Below, piece by piece: positions 24,107-33,478 of a stretch of 64,000 nucleotides of DNA; positions within the stretch are counted from its first letter, which is position 1; each line of letters starts with the position of its first letter. The position numbers were made by a program, and so were the translations under genes. The notes under the pieces were generated by a model. That model had not been told where the DNA came from and did not search any database. It saw nothing but the letters and a program-made list of their open reading frames with translations. The stretch is from Alkalihalobacillus alcalophilus ATCC 27647 = CGMCC 1.3604 (GTDB lineage: Bacteria > Bacillota > Bacilli > Bacillales > Bacillaceae_D), in contig NZ_ALPT02000006.1 of assembly GCF_000292245.2 (NCBI RefSeq), forward strand, positions 16,283 through 80,282, in the 5' to 3' direction.

Positions 24107-24281
24107 AGGAATTTTATCCGAAAATGATACTTAACTATTTTATTTAAATAGAAACAATCAAATACAGATTATAATCGAACAGAGTAAGAAAAACAAGCGT
24201 GAAATGCCATCATAAATAGGATAAGTAACATACAATTCACCTTGAACCGAAACATCCTTAATTGAAATTATTCCCATTTCA

Positions 24282-24320
24282 TAAAAATACTTCTGAGGTT
24301 TTGTTCCTCAGAAGCATTTT
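24282..24320 (-). terminator. Terminator of the thioredoxin-like/bdbC pair
   Basis: Minus strand GCTTCTGAGG-AACAAAA-CCTCAGAAG followed by TATTTTTA, about 50 bases after the stop codon at 24369. Confidence 0.9.
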
Positions 24321-24368
24321 AACTACAGTGTTAAGCCAATTAGAGATTCTAGCTAGCTTGTTTTAAAT

Positions 24369-24848
24369 TTATTCTTCTTCATTTAATGTGTACTGTCTAA
24401 AAAATTGCTCATATTCTTCCGTTGAGGCAGCCCCTCGAATGCCTTGATAAAATTCTCCGTCTTTATATTGAATTAACGTTGGCGTTGCTTCGATTCTATA
24501 TTTGTTCCAGCCTTCATTAAATTCAAGTAAATTAAACTGTACCATATCAACATTTAAATCTTCTGCAAGTGGAGCGAGTCTTGGTGTTACTTCTTTACAA
24601 TACCCACAGTCAGGACTGTAAAAGTAGACAGTAACATCCTCGCCATTTTCAAGCTTTTCGTCTAACTCATCTGGAAGAATCAAATTTTGATAGTTTGGAT
24701 CATCTAACTGAGCTATCGTTGAAGGATTTAAGTTTGCTTTCCCATAAGGATTCCCTTCTGCTTTTTGTTTGTTTTGGCTCGTAGTGACGAAAGCCAATGC
24801 TGCAAAAATAAGGACAATCACACCACCAAAAATAAGGATCTTTTTCAT
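24369..24848 (-). CDS. Membrane-anchored thioredoxin-like protein
   Basis: 159 residues: one N-terminal membrane segment (about 3-22), linker, then a thioredoxin fold with redox motif SPDCGYCKEV (about 78-87) and the cis-proline segment EATPTLIQY. The domain faces outside the membrane. It starts two bases after the bdbC gene ends, so the pair probably works together: BdbC reoxidises an exported thiol oxidase. CGYC and the small size differ from BdbD (CPSC, DsbA fold), so a distinct thiol-disulfide exchange protein is likely. Confidence 0.85.
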   Translation of the reverse strand: MKKILIFGGVIVLIFAALAFVTTSQNKQKAEGNPYGKANLNPSTIAQLDDPNYQNLILPDELDEKLENGEDVTVYFYSPDCGYCKEVTPRLAPLAEDLNVDMVQFNLLEFNEGWNKYRIEATPTLIQYKDGEFYQGIRGAASTEEYEQFFRQYTLNEEE

Positions 24849-24850
24849 TT

Positions 24851-25273
24851 TTAATACCCCTTTCGACTTCTTAACACAATGACATTACAAATAATAATGA
24901 TAATAAAGGCAGTTCCAGCTAAAAATGGTATCGTTACAAACCCAAACCAATTAATGTATTGACCCGTACATGGTACTTGACCACACGATGGAGCTACACC
25001 TTGAAGAAAACTGATTTTTTGAAGCGAATAATGGTAAACGGACATACATAAGCCGATACCTGCAAATACAAGTGAATAAATCGCTGCATTTTTATCTTTA
25101 CGAATAATGCCAATTAACAAAATGAGAACAATTGGATACATCATAATCCGTTGATACCAACATAAAGTACAAGGAACAAATTGTTTAATTTGCGAGAAAT
25201 ACAAGGAACCTAACATTGCAATTAAGGAGGTAACCCAACTTAAAAGCATGATATTCTCAGTTTTCTTATTCAT
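24851..25273 (-). CDS. bdbC: Disulfide bond formation protein BdbC (DsbB family)
   Basis: 140 residues with four membrane helices. The quinone-coupled CTLC pair lies in QFVPCTLCWYQRIMMYP (about 33-49), and the second extracellular loop carries the partner cysteines in APSCGQVPC. It passes electrons from a surface thiol oxidase to menaquinone. It is directly upstream of the thioredoxin-like gene with a two-base gap. Length and cysteine pattern match B. subtilis BdbB/BdbC. Confidence 0.93.
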   Translation of the reverse strand: MNKKTENIMLLSWVTSLIAMLGSLYFSQIKQFVPCTLCWYQRIMMYPIVLILLIGIIRKDKNAAIYSLVFAGIGLCMSVYHYSLQKISFLQGVAPSCGQVPCTGQYINWFGFVTIPFLAGTAFIIIIICNVIVLRSRKGY

Positions 25274-25444
25274 TTACCTACCCCACATTTCCATAGACTA
25301 GATTTTTATAATCAATTTCACATCCCCCATTATACGTTAAAATGATCATTGGCGCTTGTCAATCTCGTGAACATTTTAAATAAAAGTTAATATATTTTAG
25401 TAAGTGATTTTTCAGAGGCCGTTTCACGTCTTCTCCATGAAAAA

Positions 25445-25500
25445 ACAAAAGACTCCCCTCATAAGCTCATTATTATGACCTTATCGGGCAATCTTTTTAA
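25445..25500 (-). terminator. Terminator of the purine-degradation gene cluster
   Basis: Minus strand CCC-ATAAG-TCAT-AATA-ATGA-CTTAT-GGG with small bulges, then TTTTGTTTTTT. It lies right after the amidohydrolase stop codon. Confidence 0.75.
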
Positions 25501-25502
25501 AA

Positions 25503-26861
25503 CTATTTTATTGGAGTTATTTTTTGGGCTAAATGCGGAATTCGCTCGATTAAACGTCGGATTGATTTATCTGCTTCTATTAATACATTGCCTTTATCAA
25601 TTGTTTTCATGACTCGATTTTTCATAACGATTTCCCCATTAATAATCGTCGTTTCAACATCGGCCCGTGTAGACGAATAAACAAGCCTTGATATCGGATC
25701 AACATCATAACGCGGGAACGTATGAAATTGGTTTAAATCAAGTATCACAAGATCGGCTTTTTTGCCGACTTCAATACTTCCAATTTGCGAGTCCATCCCT
25801 AACGCCTTCGCCCCCCCAATTGTCGCCATTTTAAATACTTCATGAGCATTCATACTCGTTGGACCATGAGCGGGTTTATGGATTAAAGCAGCGAGTCTCA
25901 TTTCGTTAAACATATCGAGATTATTATTACAAGGGGCTCCGTCTGCACCAAGTGAAACGGACATCTCACGCTCCAACATTTCGGGAACGTCGGCATAGCC
26001 AGAAGCTAACTTTAAATTAGAGCCAGGGCAATGACTGACATGAATCCCTTTATTTTTAATAATTCGTTTTTCTTCCTCATTTAACCAAACACAATGGGCC
26101 AGCAATAATCTTTCATTGGCTAAGCCTAAATGGTCGAGATACACGATGTTTCTCATACCTGTTTCTTCTTCAACAATCCGAATCTCCTCTTGATTTTCAG
26201 AGGCATGCGTGTGGACTCTCACCCCATATTGTTTCGATAGTTGACTTACTTCTTTTAACAAATGTTCTGTACAAGAAATGACAAAACGAGGGGCAAAGGA
26301 ATACTGAATTCGACCTTCATCATACATATGCCATTTTTCTAATAAATCAACACTTTCTTGAAGCGATTGCTCCGTTTTTTCTTGCAAAGCTTTTGGAACG
26401 TCCTTCCCTTTATCCATCATTACTTTCCCAGATAAAGCACGGATTCCACTTTGGGCAATCGCTTGAAAAGCATACTCACTATGATGAACAGTTTCCATAT
26501 CAGCTATCGTTGTTGTCCCACTTTGAATTAATTCACCTATTCCTAATAAAGCAGAATAATAAAGCGATTCCTTGTCATGAGCCGCCTCCAGTGGCCAGAT
26601 GCGTTTACGTAACCAATCCATCAATTCTAAGTCATCGCCTTTTCCGCGGAAAACGGTTTGGCAAAGATGGATATGAGTTTGAACAAATCCGGGGATAACC
26701 GTTTTATTCGTCCCATTAATGAATTCATCTACTTGTTCCACTTCTATATGTTGAGCGATTTTTTTTATACGGTTCCCTTCTATTAAAATATCTCCTCTTA
26801 AAATCTCATTCTTTTGGTTCATCGTAATGATTTCAATATTTTGAATCAGAATTCGCTTCAT
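25503..26861 (-). CDS. Metal-dependent amidohydrolase (TRZ/ATZ-type purine deaminase)
   Basis: 452-residue TIM-barrel amidohydrolase. Metal ligands are HIHLCQTVFRGKGDDL (HxH), VHTHASENQEE, LAHCVWLNEEE and the Asp in SLGADGAPCNNNLDMF, as in the MtaD/SAH-deaminase and 8-oxoguanine deaminase group. Its position directly after xanthine dehydrogenase genes favours a purine such as guanine or 8-oxoguanine as substrate; this is inference, as relatives deaminate 5'-deoxyadenosine, S-adenosylhomocysteine or triazines. The ATG at 26861 has GGAG seven bases upstream. It follows pucE after ~145 bases and ends the cluster. Confidence 0.82.
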   Translation of the reverse strand: MKRILIQNIEIITMNQKNEILRGDILIEGNRIKKIAQHIEVEQVDEFINGTNKTVIPGFVQTHIHLCQTVFRGKGDDLELMDWLRKRIWPLEAAHDKESLYYSALLGIGELIQSGTTTIADMETVHHSEYAFQAIAQSGIRALSGKVMMDKGKDVPKALQEKTEQSLQESVDLLEKWHMYDEGRIQYSFAPRFVISCTEHLLKEVSQLSKQYGVRVHTHASENQEEIRIVEEETGMRNIVYLDHLGLANERLLLAHCVWLNEEEKRIIKNKGIHVSHCPGSNLKLASGYADVPEMLEREMSVSLGADGAPCNNNLDMFNEMRLAALIHKPAHGPTSMNAHEVFKMATIGGAKALGMDSQIGSIEVGKKADLVILDLNQFHTFPRYDVDPISRLVYSSTRADVETTIINGEIVMKNRVMKTIDKGNVLIEADKSIRRLIERIPHLAQKITPIK

Positions 26862-27007
26862 TCTCATGCTCCATTCTCTCGTATTTTAGACACAACAAAT
26901 AGCCACAATTAAAGACATCTTTTGCCTTTAACGTAGCTAGGAATTATCGGTTCCTTGTAGAGACCCTCAACCCATATTATTGAGGTTATACGTTACGATC
27001 GTTGCGA

Positions 27008-27499
27008 TTATTTACTTTTCATTTGAGCAGCCTTTTCAACGGCACGAATTATCCCAGCATACCCCGTACATCGACACAAGTTTCCTGACAAACCTTGTTT
27101 AATTTCCTCTTTTGTTGGGTTCGGCTTTTCATTTAACAAAGCTTTTGTCGCCATCACCATTCCTGGAGTGCAATACCCACATTGAAATCCACCTTCTTCC
27201 ATAAAAGCTTGTTGGATCGGATCAAGCCTCTCTTTTGAGAGACTAACGATCGTTTCTACCTTTGCTCCCTCTAAATGATAAGCCAGTGTTAAACATGCAT
27301 TGACTAACCTTCCATTAACTAAAACGGAACAAGCTCCACATCGACCAATTTCACAGGATATTTTTGTACTCACTAATTGTAAATCTTCTCTTAATATATC
27401 AATTAATCGTCTGGTTGCTTCGACTTCTAAACGATAGGGCATCTGATCAATTTCTAGCTCTAAAGCTATATATGGAGCAATTACATCGTTTTTATCCAA
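27008..27499 (-). CDS. pucE: Xanthine dehydrogenase, 2Fe-2S subunit
   Basis: 163 residues. The N-terminal plant-type ferredoxin domain has cysteines in CEIGRCGACSVLVNGRLVNAC, cited here as C-x4-C-x2-C...C; the C-terminal four-helix domain carries CGYCTPG and CRCTGY. These two clusters carry electrons from the molybdenum site to FAD. Its start overlaps the end of pucD by 19 bases. Complex with PucD (Mo) and PucC (FAD), which oxidises hypoxanthine to xanthine to urate. Confidence 0.94.
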   Translation of the reverse strand: MDKNDVIAPYIALELEIDQMPYRLEVEATRRLIDILREDLQLVSTKISCEIGRCGACSVLVNGRLVNACLTLAYHLEGAKVETIVSLSKERLDPIQQAFMEEGGFQCGYCTPGMVMATKALLNEKPNPTKEEIKQGLSGNLCRCTGYAGIIRAVEKAAQMKSK

Positions 27500-29763
27500 G
27501 TTAATTCCTCCTCCACACCCATTGATGAAATTAACCGCTCACGCGAGATTGGCAATTGATTTAACCAAACTCCTGTTGCTTGCTCAACCGCTTTTATGAT
27601 AGCTGGTGCGACTGCGACTGTTCCAATTTCTCCAACACCTCTTGGACCAAACTGATCGTCCTTGTCTAATTTCTCAATAGCTTCAACAGTTAATTCGTCT
27701 GGAATATCACAAATCGTCGGAATTAAATACGTATCAAAATTATCGGTTAAATAATGACCATCGACAATCGCCGCCTCCTCCATTAATGAATAACCGAGGG
27801 CCATCATCCCTCCCCCTTCAATTTGACCTAAATACCCTAATTCATTAACGACAGGACCAGCTGAAATCGTTTGGTGAAGTTGCAAAACTTTTACTTTTCC
27901 TGTCCGTGTATCTACTTCGACCTCTGCTTTTACGCCCGCAAAAGTAAAGAGGAAATGACCAGAATCAATCGGGTCTGGTGTCGTTGGAAAATCAAATTTA
28001 GTTGTTGCCGACATTTCTCGATTTATTTTTGTTAATTGTAAAAAAGACAATTGCCTTTGTTTCGGACTATCTAATCGATATACCCCGCCCGCACCAATTG
28101 TAAGCATTTCTTTTTGAACCTTCAGTTGTTTGGCCGCCGTTTCCAAAAGCGCCTGCACAAATGGTCGTTTTAATCGTTGCACAGTATGCCAGACCATACT
28201 TGTCGCTCTAGATGCAGTCGATGAACCAGATGAAGGAACCTTTGACGTATCACCAATCGTAATCGTTAAATCCTCAACATGACAGCCAATTTCTTCTGTT
28301 ACAATCGTCTCAATCACTGCTAATACCCCTTGACCAAATTCCTCAAAACCAAACGAAATTTCAATTTTCCCTTGCTTATTTAATGCGATTCGTCCTCCGG
28401 CTGGATCAAGGCGGCCATATCCTAAACCACCACCATGCATAGTAATCGCATACCCAGCTCCATACTTTAACCATGGTTTATCTTTCCTTTGCTGCTTCCT
28501 CTCTTTCCTCAGGTTGGCCTCATTTATGAGCACGGCTAACACGTCCTCTGCCCCGGTTGTTTTCGCAATCCGTTGCCCTAAGGAACCGCGATCTTCCGCT
28601 TGGCGAATATTAAGTCTGCGCAACTCAAGAGGACATAGGTTTAATTGTTCAGCTAAGCGCTCGATTTGTCCTTCCAAGGCAAAAGTGACTTGGTTCCCAC
28701 CAAAACCGCGAAATTCACCCGATACACCGTTGTTCGTAAACACCGACTTTCCCTTCACTTGAACGTTCTGAATCACATAAGGGCCTGTCGCATGTTCAAC
28801 GGCAAAGTCTAAAACAGCAGGTCCTAATGAAGAATAAGCACCTGTGTCAGCCATTATTTCAACTTGGTGGGCAATAATCCGTCCGCTATCATCGGCTCCT
28901 GTTTTCATTTTTATTTTCATTGGATGCCTTTTTAAGCCAGCTTTTACGGACTCTGTTCGTTTATTATGCATTTTAACCGGCAAATTTGTTTTCAAAGCAA
29001 GAAGGGCTGCATATGGTTGAACATTTAACTCATCCTTGCCTCCAAATGAACCACCCATTGGACTTGAAACAATGCGAATTTTTGTTTCTTCCATATTTAA
29101 TATTCTCGATAATTGAAACCGATCTTTGTAACCATGTTGTGTCCCTATATAAACCGTAAGCGAACCGTCTTCCTCTGGTACGACCATCCCTCCCTCAGTC
29201 TCCATATAAGCATGCATTTGTCTAGGGAGTTGATACATTTCCTCCACAATATAACGGCATTTTTGAAAACCTTTATCTAACTGTCCATAAGAAAAGCCTG
29301 TTTCATGAAGCAGATTGCCATTCTTATGAAGGGAAGGAGCTCCTTCTTTTAAAGCTTCTTCAGGTGAGGTAATCACAGGTAAAACTACATATTCGACTTG
29401 AATTAAGTCTAGTGCCTTTTCCGCTACCTCAAGTGAAGTCGCAGCAACTGCTGCAATCGCATCTCCAACATAACGAACTACTTGATCACAAAAGACAGGC
29501 TGGTCGGGTGTGACAATTCCAAACCCATTTAACCCTGGAACATCTTTTGCTGTTAAAATCGCTTTAACACCGGGTAATTCTTCAGCTTCACTTACATCAA
29601 CCGAAATAATTTTAGCATGTGGATAAGTACTTCTTAGAACTTTCCCATATAACATTTCTGCTGAATATAAATCGGTTAAATAAGTCAACTTTCCTGTCAC
29701 TTTCTCTCGCCCATCAGGTCTTAGACGTTTTCTCGATTCAGAAATCTCAGAGCGAAGACGCAT
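27481..29763 (-). CDS. pucD: Xanthine dehydrogenase, molybdenum-binding subunit
   Basis: 760 residues, the catalytic subunit of the molybdenum hydroxylase. Moco-contact loops SPMGGSFGGKDE, SGEFRGFGGNQVTFALEG and GFEEFGQGV are present, and the catalytic Glu lies in GPRGVGEIGTVAVAP near residue 725. The A/B domain RPDGREKVTGKLTYLTDL opens the protein. Overlaps pucC by 17 bases and pucE by 19, showing tight translational coupling. Role: hydroxylation of (hypo)xanthine in purine catabolism; a different N-heterocycle is possible but the pucABCDE order argues for xanthine. Confidence 0.94.
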   Translation of the reverse strand: MRLRSEISESRKRLRPDGREKVTGKLTYLTDLYSAEMLYGKVLRSTYPHAKIISVDVSEAEELPGVKAILTAKDVPGLNGFGIVTPDQPVFCDQVVRYVGDAIAAVAATSLEVAEKALDLIQVEYVVLPVITSPEEALKEGAPSLHKNGNLLHETGFSYGQLDKGFQKCRYIVEEMYQLPRQMHAYMETEGGMVVPEEDGSLTVYIGTQHGYKDRFQLSRILNMEETKIRIVSSPMGGSFGGKDELNVQPYAALLALKTNLPVKMHNKRTESVKAGLKRHPMKIKMKTGADDSGRIIAHQVEIMADTGAYSSLGPAVLDFAVEHATGPYVIQNVQVKGKSVFTNNGVSGEFRGFGGNQVTFALEGQIERLAEQLNLCPLELRRLNIRQAEDRGSLGQRIAKTTGAEDVLAVLINEANLRKERKQQRKDKPWLKYGAGYAITMHGGGLGYGRLDPAGGRIALNKQGKIEISFGFEEFGQGVLAVIETIVTEEIGCHVEDLTITIGDTSKVPSSGSSTASRATSMVWHTVQRLKRPFVQALLETAAKQLKVQKEMLTIGAGGVYRLDSPKQRQLSFLQLTKINREMSATTKFDFPTTPDPIDSGHFLFTFAGVKAEVEVDTRTGKVKVLQLHQTISAGPVVNELGYLGQIEGGGMMALGYSLMEEAAIVDGHYLTDNFDTYLIPTICDIPDELTVEAIEKLDKDDQFGPRGVGEIGTVAVAPAIIKAVEQATGVWLNQLPISRERLISSMGVEEELTWIKTM

Positions 29764-30670
29764 CTCTTTCCCCTTCTTTCTCCATAGTGATTCGGCGAAC
29801 GATTTCCGAACAAAACAAATTCGCTACCACCCTCGTTTTGTAAGTGCTATCTACAAACGGGTCATCAATTGGTCGGTACTCTTGTAAAATCGATTGATAC
29901 ACTTTTTGTAATAGCTCTGGTGTCACTTCATTGCCTAAAAGAACTTGTTCTGTTTGAAAAAGCCTTTTAGGATGATGGTTACTTCCCGATAGTGCAAGCC
30001 GGACGGAATCAACGACCTGGTTCGAATCTAGCTCAAGCATTGCTGCCACACTAACGATTGCCGGAACAAAACTTTCGCGTCGCCCTAATTTTTCAAAATA
30101 GTAATTCTCATCCTCATAAACCGAATATTCAGGTAATAAAATTTCCATAATGAGAATGTTTTCAAAAGCTGCTGGTGCAACCTGTTTGCTCTGAATAAAA
30201 TCTACTAATGGTTTTGTTTGTTTATCCATTCCATTAAACCAAGTTAACTGGGCATCGATCGTCAATAAGCTCGGAAATAAATCACCAAATCCATGTGCCA
30301 AATTACCACCAATCGTGGCTAAATTTCGAATCGCTGGAGCCGCAATCTGAAGGAGTGTTTTGATAATACTAGATTGATAAGGTAAAAGCAGTGATGAATT
30401 AAGGAGATTACTTAATGGAACATTCGCACCGATCACAACTGATTTTTCTTCAGTCTGACAAAAATCAAGCAAATGTAATTCAGGAATTTTTTTCAAACTA
30501 ATTAAATGAGGAGGGAGAACCATCCCTTTTTCCCGTTGAAGTTGTAAAAACGTTCCCCCTGCGATATAAGACGCTTCTTTATTATACTTTTGTTTAATCG
30601 CCCAAGCTTCTTCTACGGTTGTTGGAAACCACATTTTCGGTGGTTTTTGAATGAAGTTTGCTGCTCCCAT
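29747..30670 (-). CDS. pucC: Xanthine dehydrogenase, FAD-binding subunit
   Basis: 307 residues of the molybdopterin dehydrogenase FAD family. FAD-binding peptides are SYIAGGTFLQLQREKG and ATIGGNLAHGFGDLFPSLL (about 128-146), followed by the CO-dehydrogenase C-terminal domain. It passes electrons from PucE to NAD+ or another acceptor. Adjoins pucB at one base (30670) and overlaps pucD by 17 bases. Confidence 0.93.
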   Translation of the reverse strand: MGAANFIQKPPKMWFPTTVEEAWAIKQKYNKEASYIAGGTFLQLQREKGMVLPPHLISLKKIPELHLLDFCQTEEKSVVIGANVPLSNLLNSSLLLPYQSSIIKTLLQIAAPAIRNLATIGGNLAHGFGDLFPSLLTIDAQLTWFNGMDKQTKPLVDFIQSKQVAPAAFENILIMEILLPEYSVYEDENYYFEKLGRRESFVPAIVSVAAMLELDSNQVVDSVRLALSGSNHHPKRLFQTEQVLLGNEVTPELLQKVYQSILQEYRPIDDPFVDSTYKTRVVANLFCSEIVRRITMEKEGERDASSL

Positions 30671-31311
30671 TACTTTTTACCACTCCTATTTATAAACCAT
30701 TCAAATTGTTCTTTTGTGTCTATATCGAAAAATAATTCTTCCTGATCATATTTGAGTTTAGCAACTTTATGATCATCCGTTTGTTCAATTAACTTTTTGG
30801 CTCCTTGATCTCCTGATAATAAAAGCAGTTGCTCAAATGTTGATTTTAGACATAAAATCGGTGGTTGAATGATATTCTGACATTCTGAGATGATGTAATC
30901 GACTGACTGACCATTTTGAAGGACTGATGTATATTTGTTTATTAATAAATCGATCATTTGTTTTGTCAGCATAGGCTGATCGGCAAGTACTATCATAACT
31001 CCGTCAATATCATCCTCAATTGCCCTTTTTAAACCACACTTTAAAGACTGTGATTGACCTAAATTAGGATTTTTATTAAAAACAAAGCTTATTTTGTCCC
31101 TTTCCCTTTTTGTTAACGCTAACTCTACTTCTTCTTTTTGTTGAAACTCTGAAATCACAACAAAAATTTGATCGAGTGAACATTTTAATACTTTCTTTAA
31201 AGCAATAACTCCTAATGGCTCATCATTAACACGTAAAAGGAATTTAGACGTGCCCATTCTCGTTGATAGGCCCGCCGCTAAATAAAGGCCAGCAATTCGA
31301 TGTGTCTTCAT
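30670..31311 (-). CDS. pucB: Molybdenum cofactor cytidylyltransferase-like protein
   Basis: 213 residues of the MobA/MocA nucleotidyltransferase family. GLYLAAGLSTRMGTSKFLL is the nucleotide-binding signature (residues 8-26), and VMIVLADQPMLTKQ carries the metal-binding Asp. PucB/MocA proteins attach CMP to molybdopterin for xanthine dehydrogenases. The start overlaps the pucA stop by four bases. Confidence 0.92.
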   Translation of the reverse strand: MKTHRIAGLYLAAGLSTRMGTSKFLLRVNDEPLGVIALKKVLKCSLDQIFVVISEFQQKEEVELALTKRERDKISFVFNKNPNLGQSQSLKCGLKRAIEDDIDGVMIVLADQPMLTKQMIDLLINKYTSVLQNGQSVDYIISECQNIIQPPILCLKSTFEQLLLLSGDQGAKKLIEQTDDHKVAKLKYDQEELFFDIDTKEQFEWFINRSGKK

Positions 31312-32345
31312 TGATAAAACGTCACCTTTTTTAGTTCAGTATTTTTAAACTTAATCAGCTGTGCCACGATACTAATCGCGATCTCATCTGGTCCTTCTGC
31401 TTTTATCATTTCCCCAATTGGACTATAGACAAAACCTGGAACAGATGCTCCTTCTAATAAACGAGCAGTCCGATTTTTTGACCCTAATACCCCAATATAG
31501 CCAAGTTGTTTCTTTAATAGTCCTTTTAAAATCAATTGATCTTGCTGAAATTGATGGGTCATAATGATCACAAAATCGTCATCTTGGACATCTAAGTTAG
31601 CAAAAAGGTCATCTTTCTTGATGAGCATTTTTTCATTCGCTTCACTAAATCGAGTATCCGTAAGCAATGCTTCCCGCCAATCAACGACTAGAATATAAAA
31701 ATCCAATTTCGCTACCAATTGTACAAGGGGAATCACGTCATCTCCTGCACCAAAAATCACTAATCTTTTTAATGGTCTAAACGTTTGAACATAAAGTGTT
31801 TCATTTAATTCAACATTTATAAAGCGTCCATTTTTTAAGGGAGGCTCACTGTTGTATGCTGTCACAAACGACGGAATCTCGCCTTGCCAATTGTTCAAGA
31901 TTAAACGATCACCTGAGTGTAAAATGTGTTTCAATGGTGCTTTACCTGCTGTTATCCTTTTAAAAAGAGTGACTTCCTTCCCTAATTTGAGCTCACTTAA
32001 GATTTGTTCATACCCTTTTCGTACTTGTTTACAACAGCGTTCAATTAACACATAAATAATTCCATTACACCCTGAATTCATGCCCCAACCTAAATCATCC
32101 TCTGCTCTCATATCAAAGGGGAGCACTTCGGCATCCTCTAGTTGCTCGCTTTCAATCCGTGTAGAAATATCTTCTTCTAAACAGCCGACACTCAAAATAC
32201 CATGTCTATTTCCATTTGATTGAAAAAGCATCATCGCTCCTTCTTTTCGATAACTCGAACCTTCCACATGAACAATTGTAGCTACATAGTCTTCAGAATT
32301 AGCTTGAACAATTTTAGCTAAGAGGGAGTTCATTAGTTTAGCCAA
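31308..32345 (-). CDS. pucA: XdhC/CoxI-family molybdenum cofactor insertion protein
   Basis: 345 residues. The XdhC/CoxI domain (SVGCLEEDISTRI, GMNSGCNGIIYVLIE) is followed by an NAD-binding C-terminal domain (LVIFGAGDDVIPLVQLVAKL, GVLGSKNRTARLLEG). XdhC binds and sulfurates Moco before inserting it into xanthine dehydrogenase. The start is TTG, eight bases after AGGAGG; an internal ATG five codons on is too far from the Shine-Dalgarno. First gene of pucABCDE. In B. subtilis PucR activates this operon when nitrogen is poor; no PucR gene or box was identified here. Confidence 0.92.
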   Translation of the reverse strand: MAKLMNSLLAKIVQANSEDYVATIVHVEGSSYRKEGAMMLFQSNGNRHGILSVGCLEEDISTRIESEQLEDAEVLPFDMRAEDDLGWGMNSGCNGIIYVLIERCCKQVRKGYEQILSELKLGKEVTLFKRITAGKAPLKHILHSGDRLILNNWQGEIPSFVTAYNSEPPLKNGRFINVELNETLYVQTFRPLKRLVIFGAGDDVIPLVQLVAKLDFYILVVDWREALLTDTRFSEANEKMLIKKDDLFANLDVQDDDFVIIMTHQFQQDQLILKGLLKKQLGYIGVLGSKNRTARLLEGASVPGFVYSPIGEMIKAEGPDEIAISIVAQLIKFKNTELKKVTFYQ

Positions 32346-32527
32346 TCTTACCTCCTCCTATCTGGAAAAACAGTCGGGTTACTTAAAATGAATATTCGTT
32401 TAGTTTTGAAAATAATATCGAAAATGAACGATATATTCCATAACTTTGTAAGATATCGTCACAAAGTCTTTTAGCTACCATGCTCAAAAAAACAACTTAT
32501 ATTTGTTTATCTAAAAATAAGGATAAA

Positions 32528-32600
32528 AGGGAAAAAAGGGAGAGGGCTATCCCCTTAAAGGTCATTTTCATAACCGTTTGAGCCAGCCCCCTAAAATGAA
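32528..32600 (-). terminator. Terminator of hemD
   Basis: Minus strand imperfect stem between TTTAGGGGGCT and AGCCCTCT, followed by CCCTTTTTTCCC. It lies about 30 bases after the hemD stop codon. Confidence 0.6.
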
Positions 32601-32630
32601 TGGAATGAGAAGATGCATTTAGTTGATTTT

Positions 32631-33458
32631 TTAGTGTATCGTGGGATTATTCTGTTTTTTTATATAGCGAGCCAGCTCAATAATCATCGCTCCCATCCGT
32701 TCTAATGTTGGCACAACAATGCGCTCAACTCCTGAGACTGTCAGCTCTTCTTTTGTTACTTTACCGACCGCTACGGCAACAACATGCTTTTCAAACGCTT
32801 CTAATAAAAGACGATGTTTATCATGACGTTTTGCATAATCAAATAAACTTCTCACTTGTAAAAAGGTCGTAAAACAGACAGCATCCACTTGTGAAGTTAA
32901 AATCTCATTTAGTAATAGCTCAACAGTTTCCGCTTCTGGTGCGATATGTTGATAAGGCAATACTTGAGCAACCGTTGCTCCTTTATTTTCAAGGAACTCA
33001 ATTAAAGTCGGCGAACTTAAACCATGTAATTGAACCCACGCATTTTGATTTAAAAATGACGTGTCCCTTAAAGCTGAAATAAGTCCTGAGGTTGTCCCAT
33101 CATCATCAACAACCTCCGCTTTTATACCTAACTTATGAAGGGCCGCAATCGTTTTATACCCTCTTGCCGCTATTTTTACCTTTTTCATCTTTTGTAAAAA
33201 CAATTCCTTTTGTCCAAGCTTTTCTGCGACCTCAACAAGAGCATTTGTCCCAATTCCAGTCGTCAAAATAAGCCAATCAACGTCTTGTTGAATAAAAGCG
33301 GACAAATCTTTCTCTAATTGATCAACCGCAAAAAAGACCGTACCTTGTAGGGAACGTACCGAAGCTTCTCCCCCTTGTTTCTTTACTAATGCCTTCATTT
33401 CTTCTGTTTTTCGTGAAGCTGTTAGTATAACCTTTTTCCCCGCTAATGGTTTGCTCAT
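32631..33458 (-). CDS. hemD: Uroporphyrinogen-III synthase
   Basis: 275-residue HemD-fold protein: GKKVILTASRKTEEM at the N-terminus, WLILTTGIGTNALVEV, VDAVCFTTFLQVRSLFDYA and VVAVGKVTKEEL are typical of the two-lobed enzyme that cyclises and inverts ring D of hydroxymethylbilane. It lies outside the usual hemAXCDBL cluster, after a two-component system, so it may be a second copy serving siroheme or a regulatory relative. The ATG at 33458 has GGAGGAG six bases upstream. Confidence 0.82.
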   Translation of the reverse strand: MSKPLAGKKVILTASRKTEEMKALVKKQGGEASVRSLQGTVFFAVDQLEKDLSAFIQQDVDWLILTTGIGTNALVEVAEKLGQKELFLQKMKKVKIAARGYKTIAALHKLGIKAEVVDDDGTTSGLISALRDTSFLNQNAWVQLHGLSSPTLIEFLENKGATVAQVLPYQHIAPEAETVELLLNEILTSQVDAVCFTTFLQVRSLFDYAKRHDKHRLLLEAFEKHVVAVAVGKVTKEELTVSGVERIVVPTLERMGAMIIELARYIKKQNNPTIH

Positions 33459-33478
33459 AAAATACTCCTCCACCTATT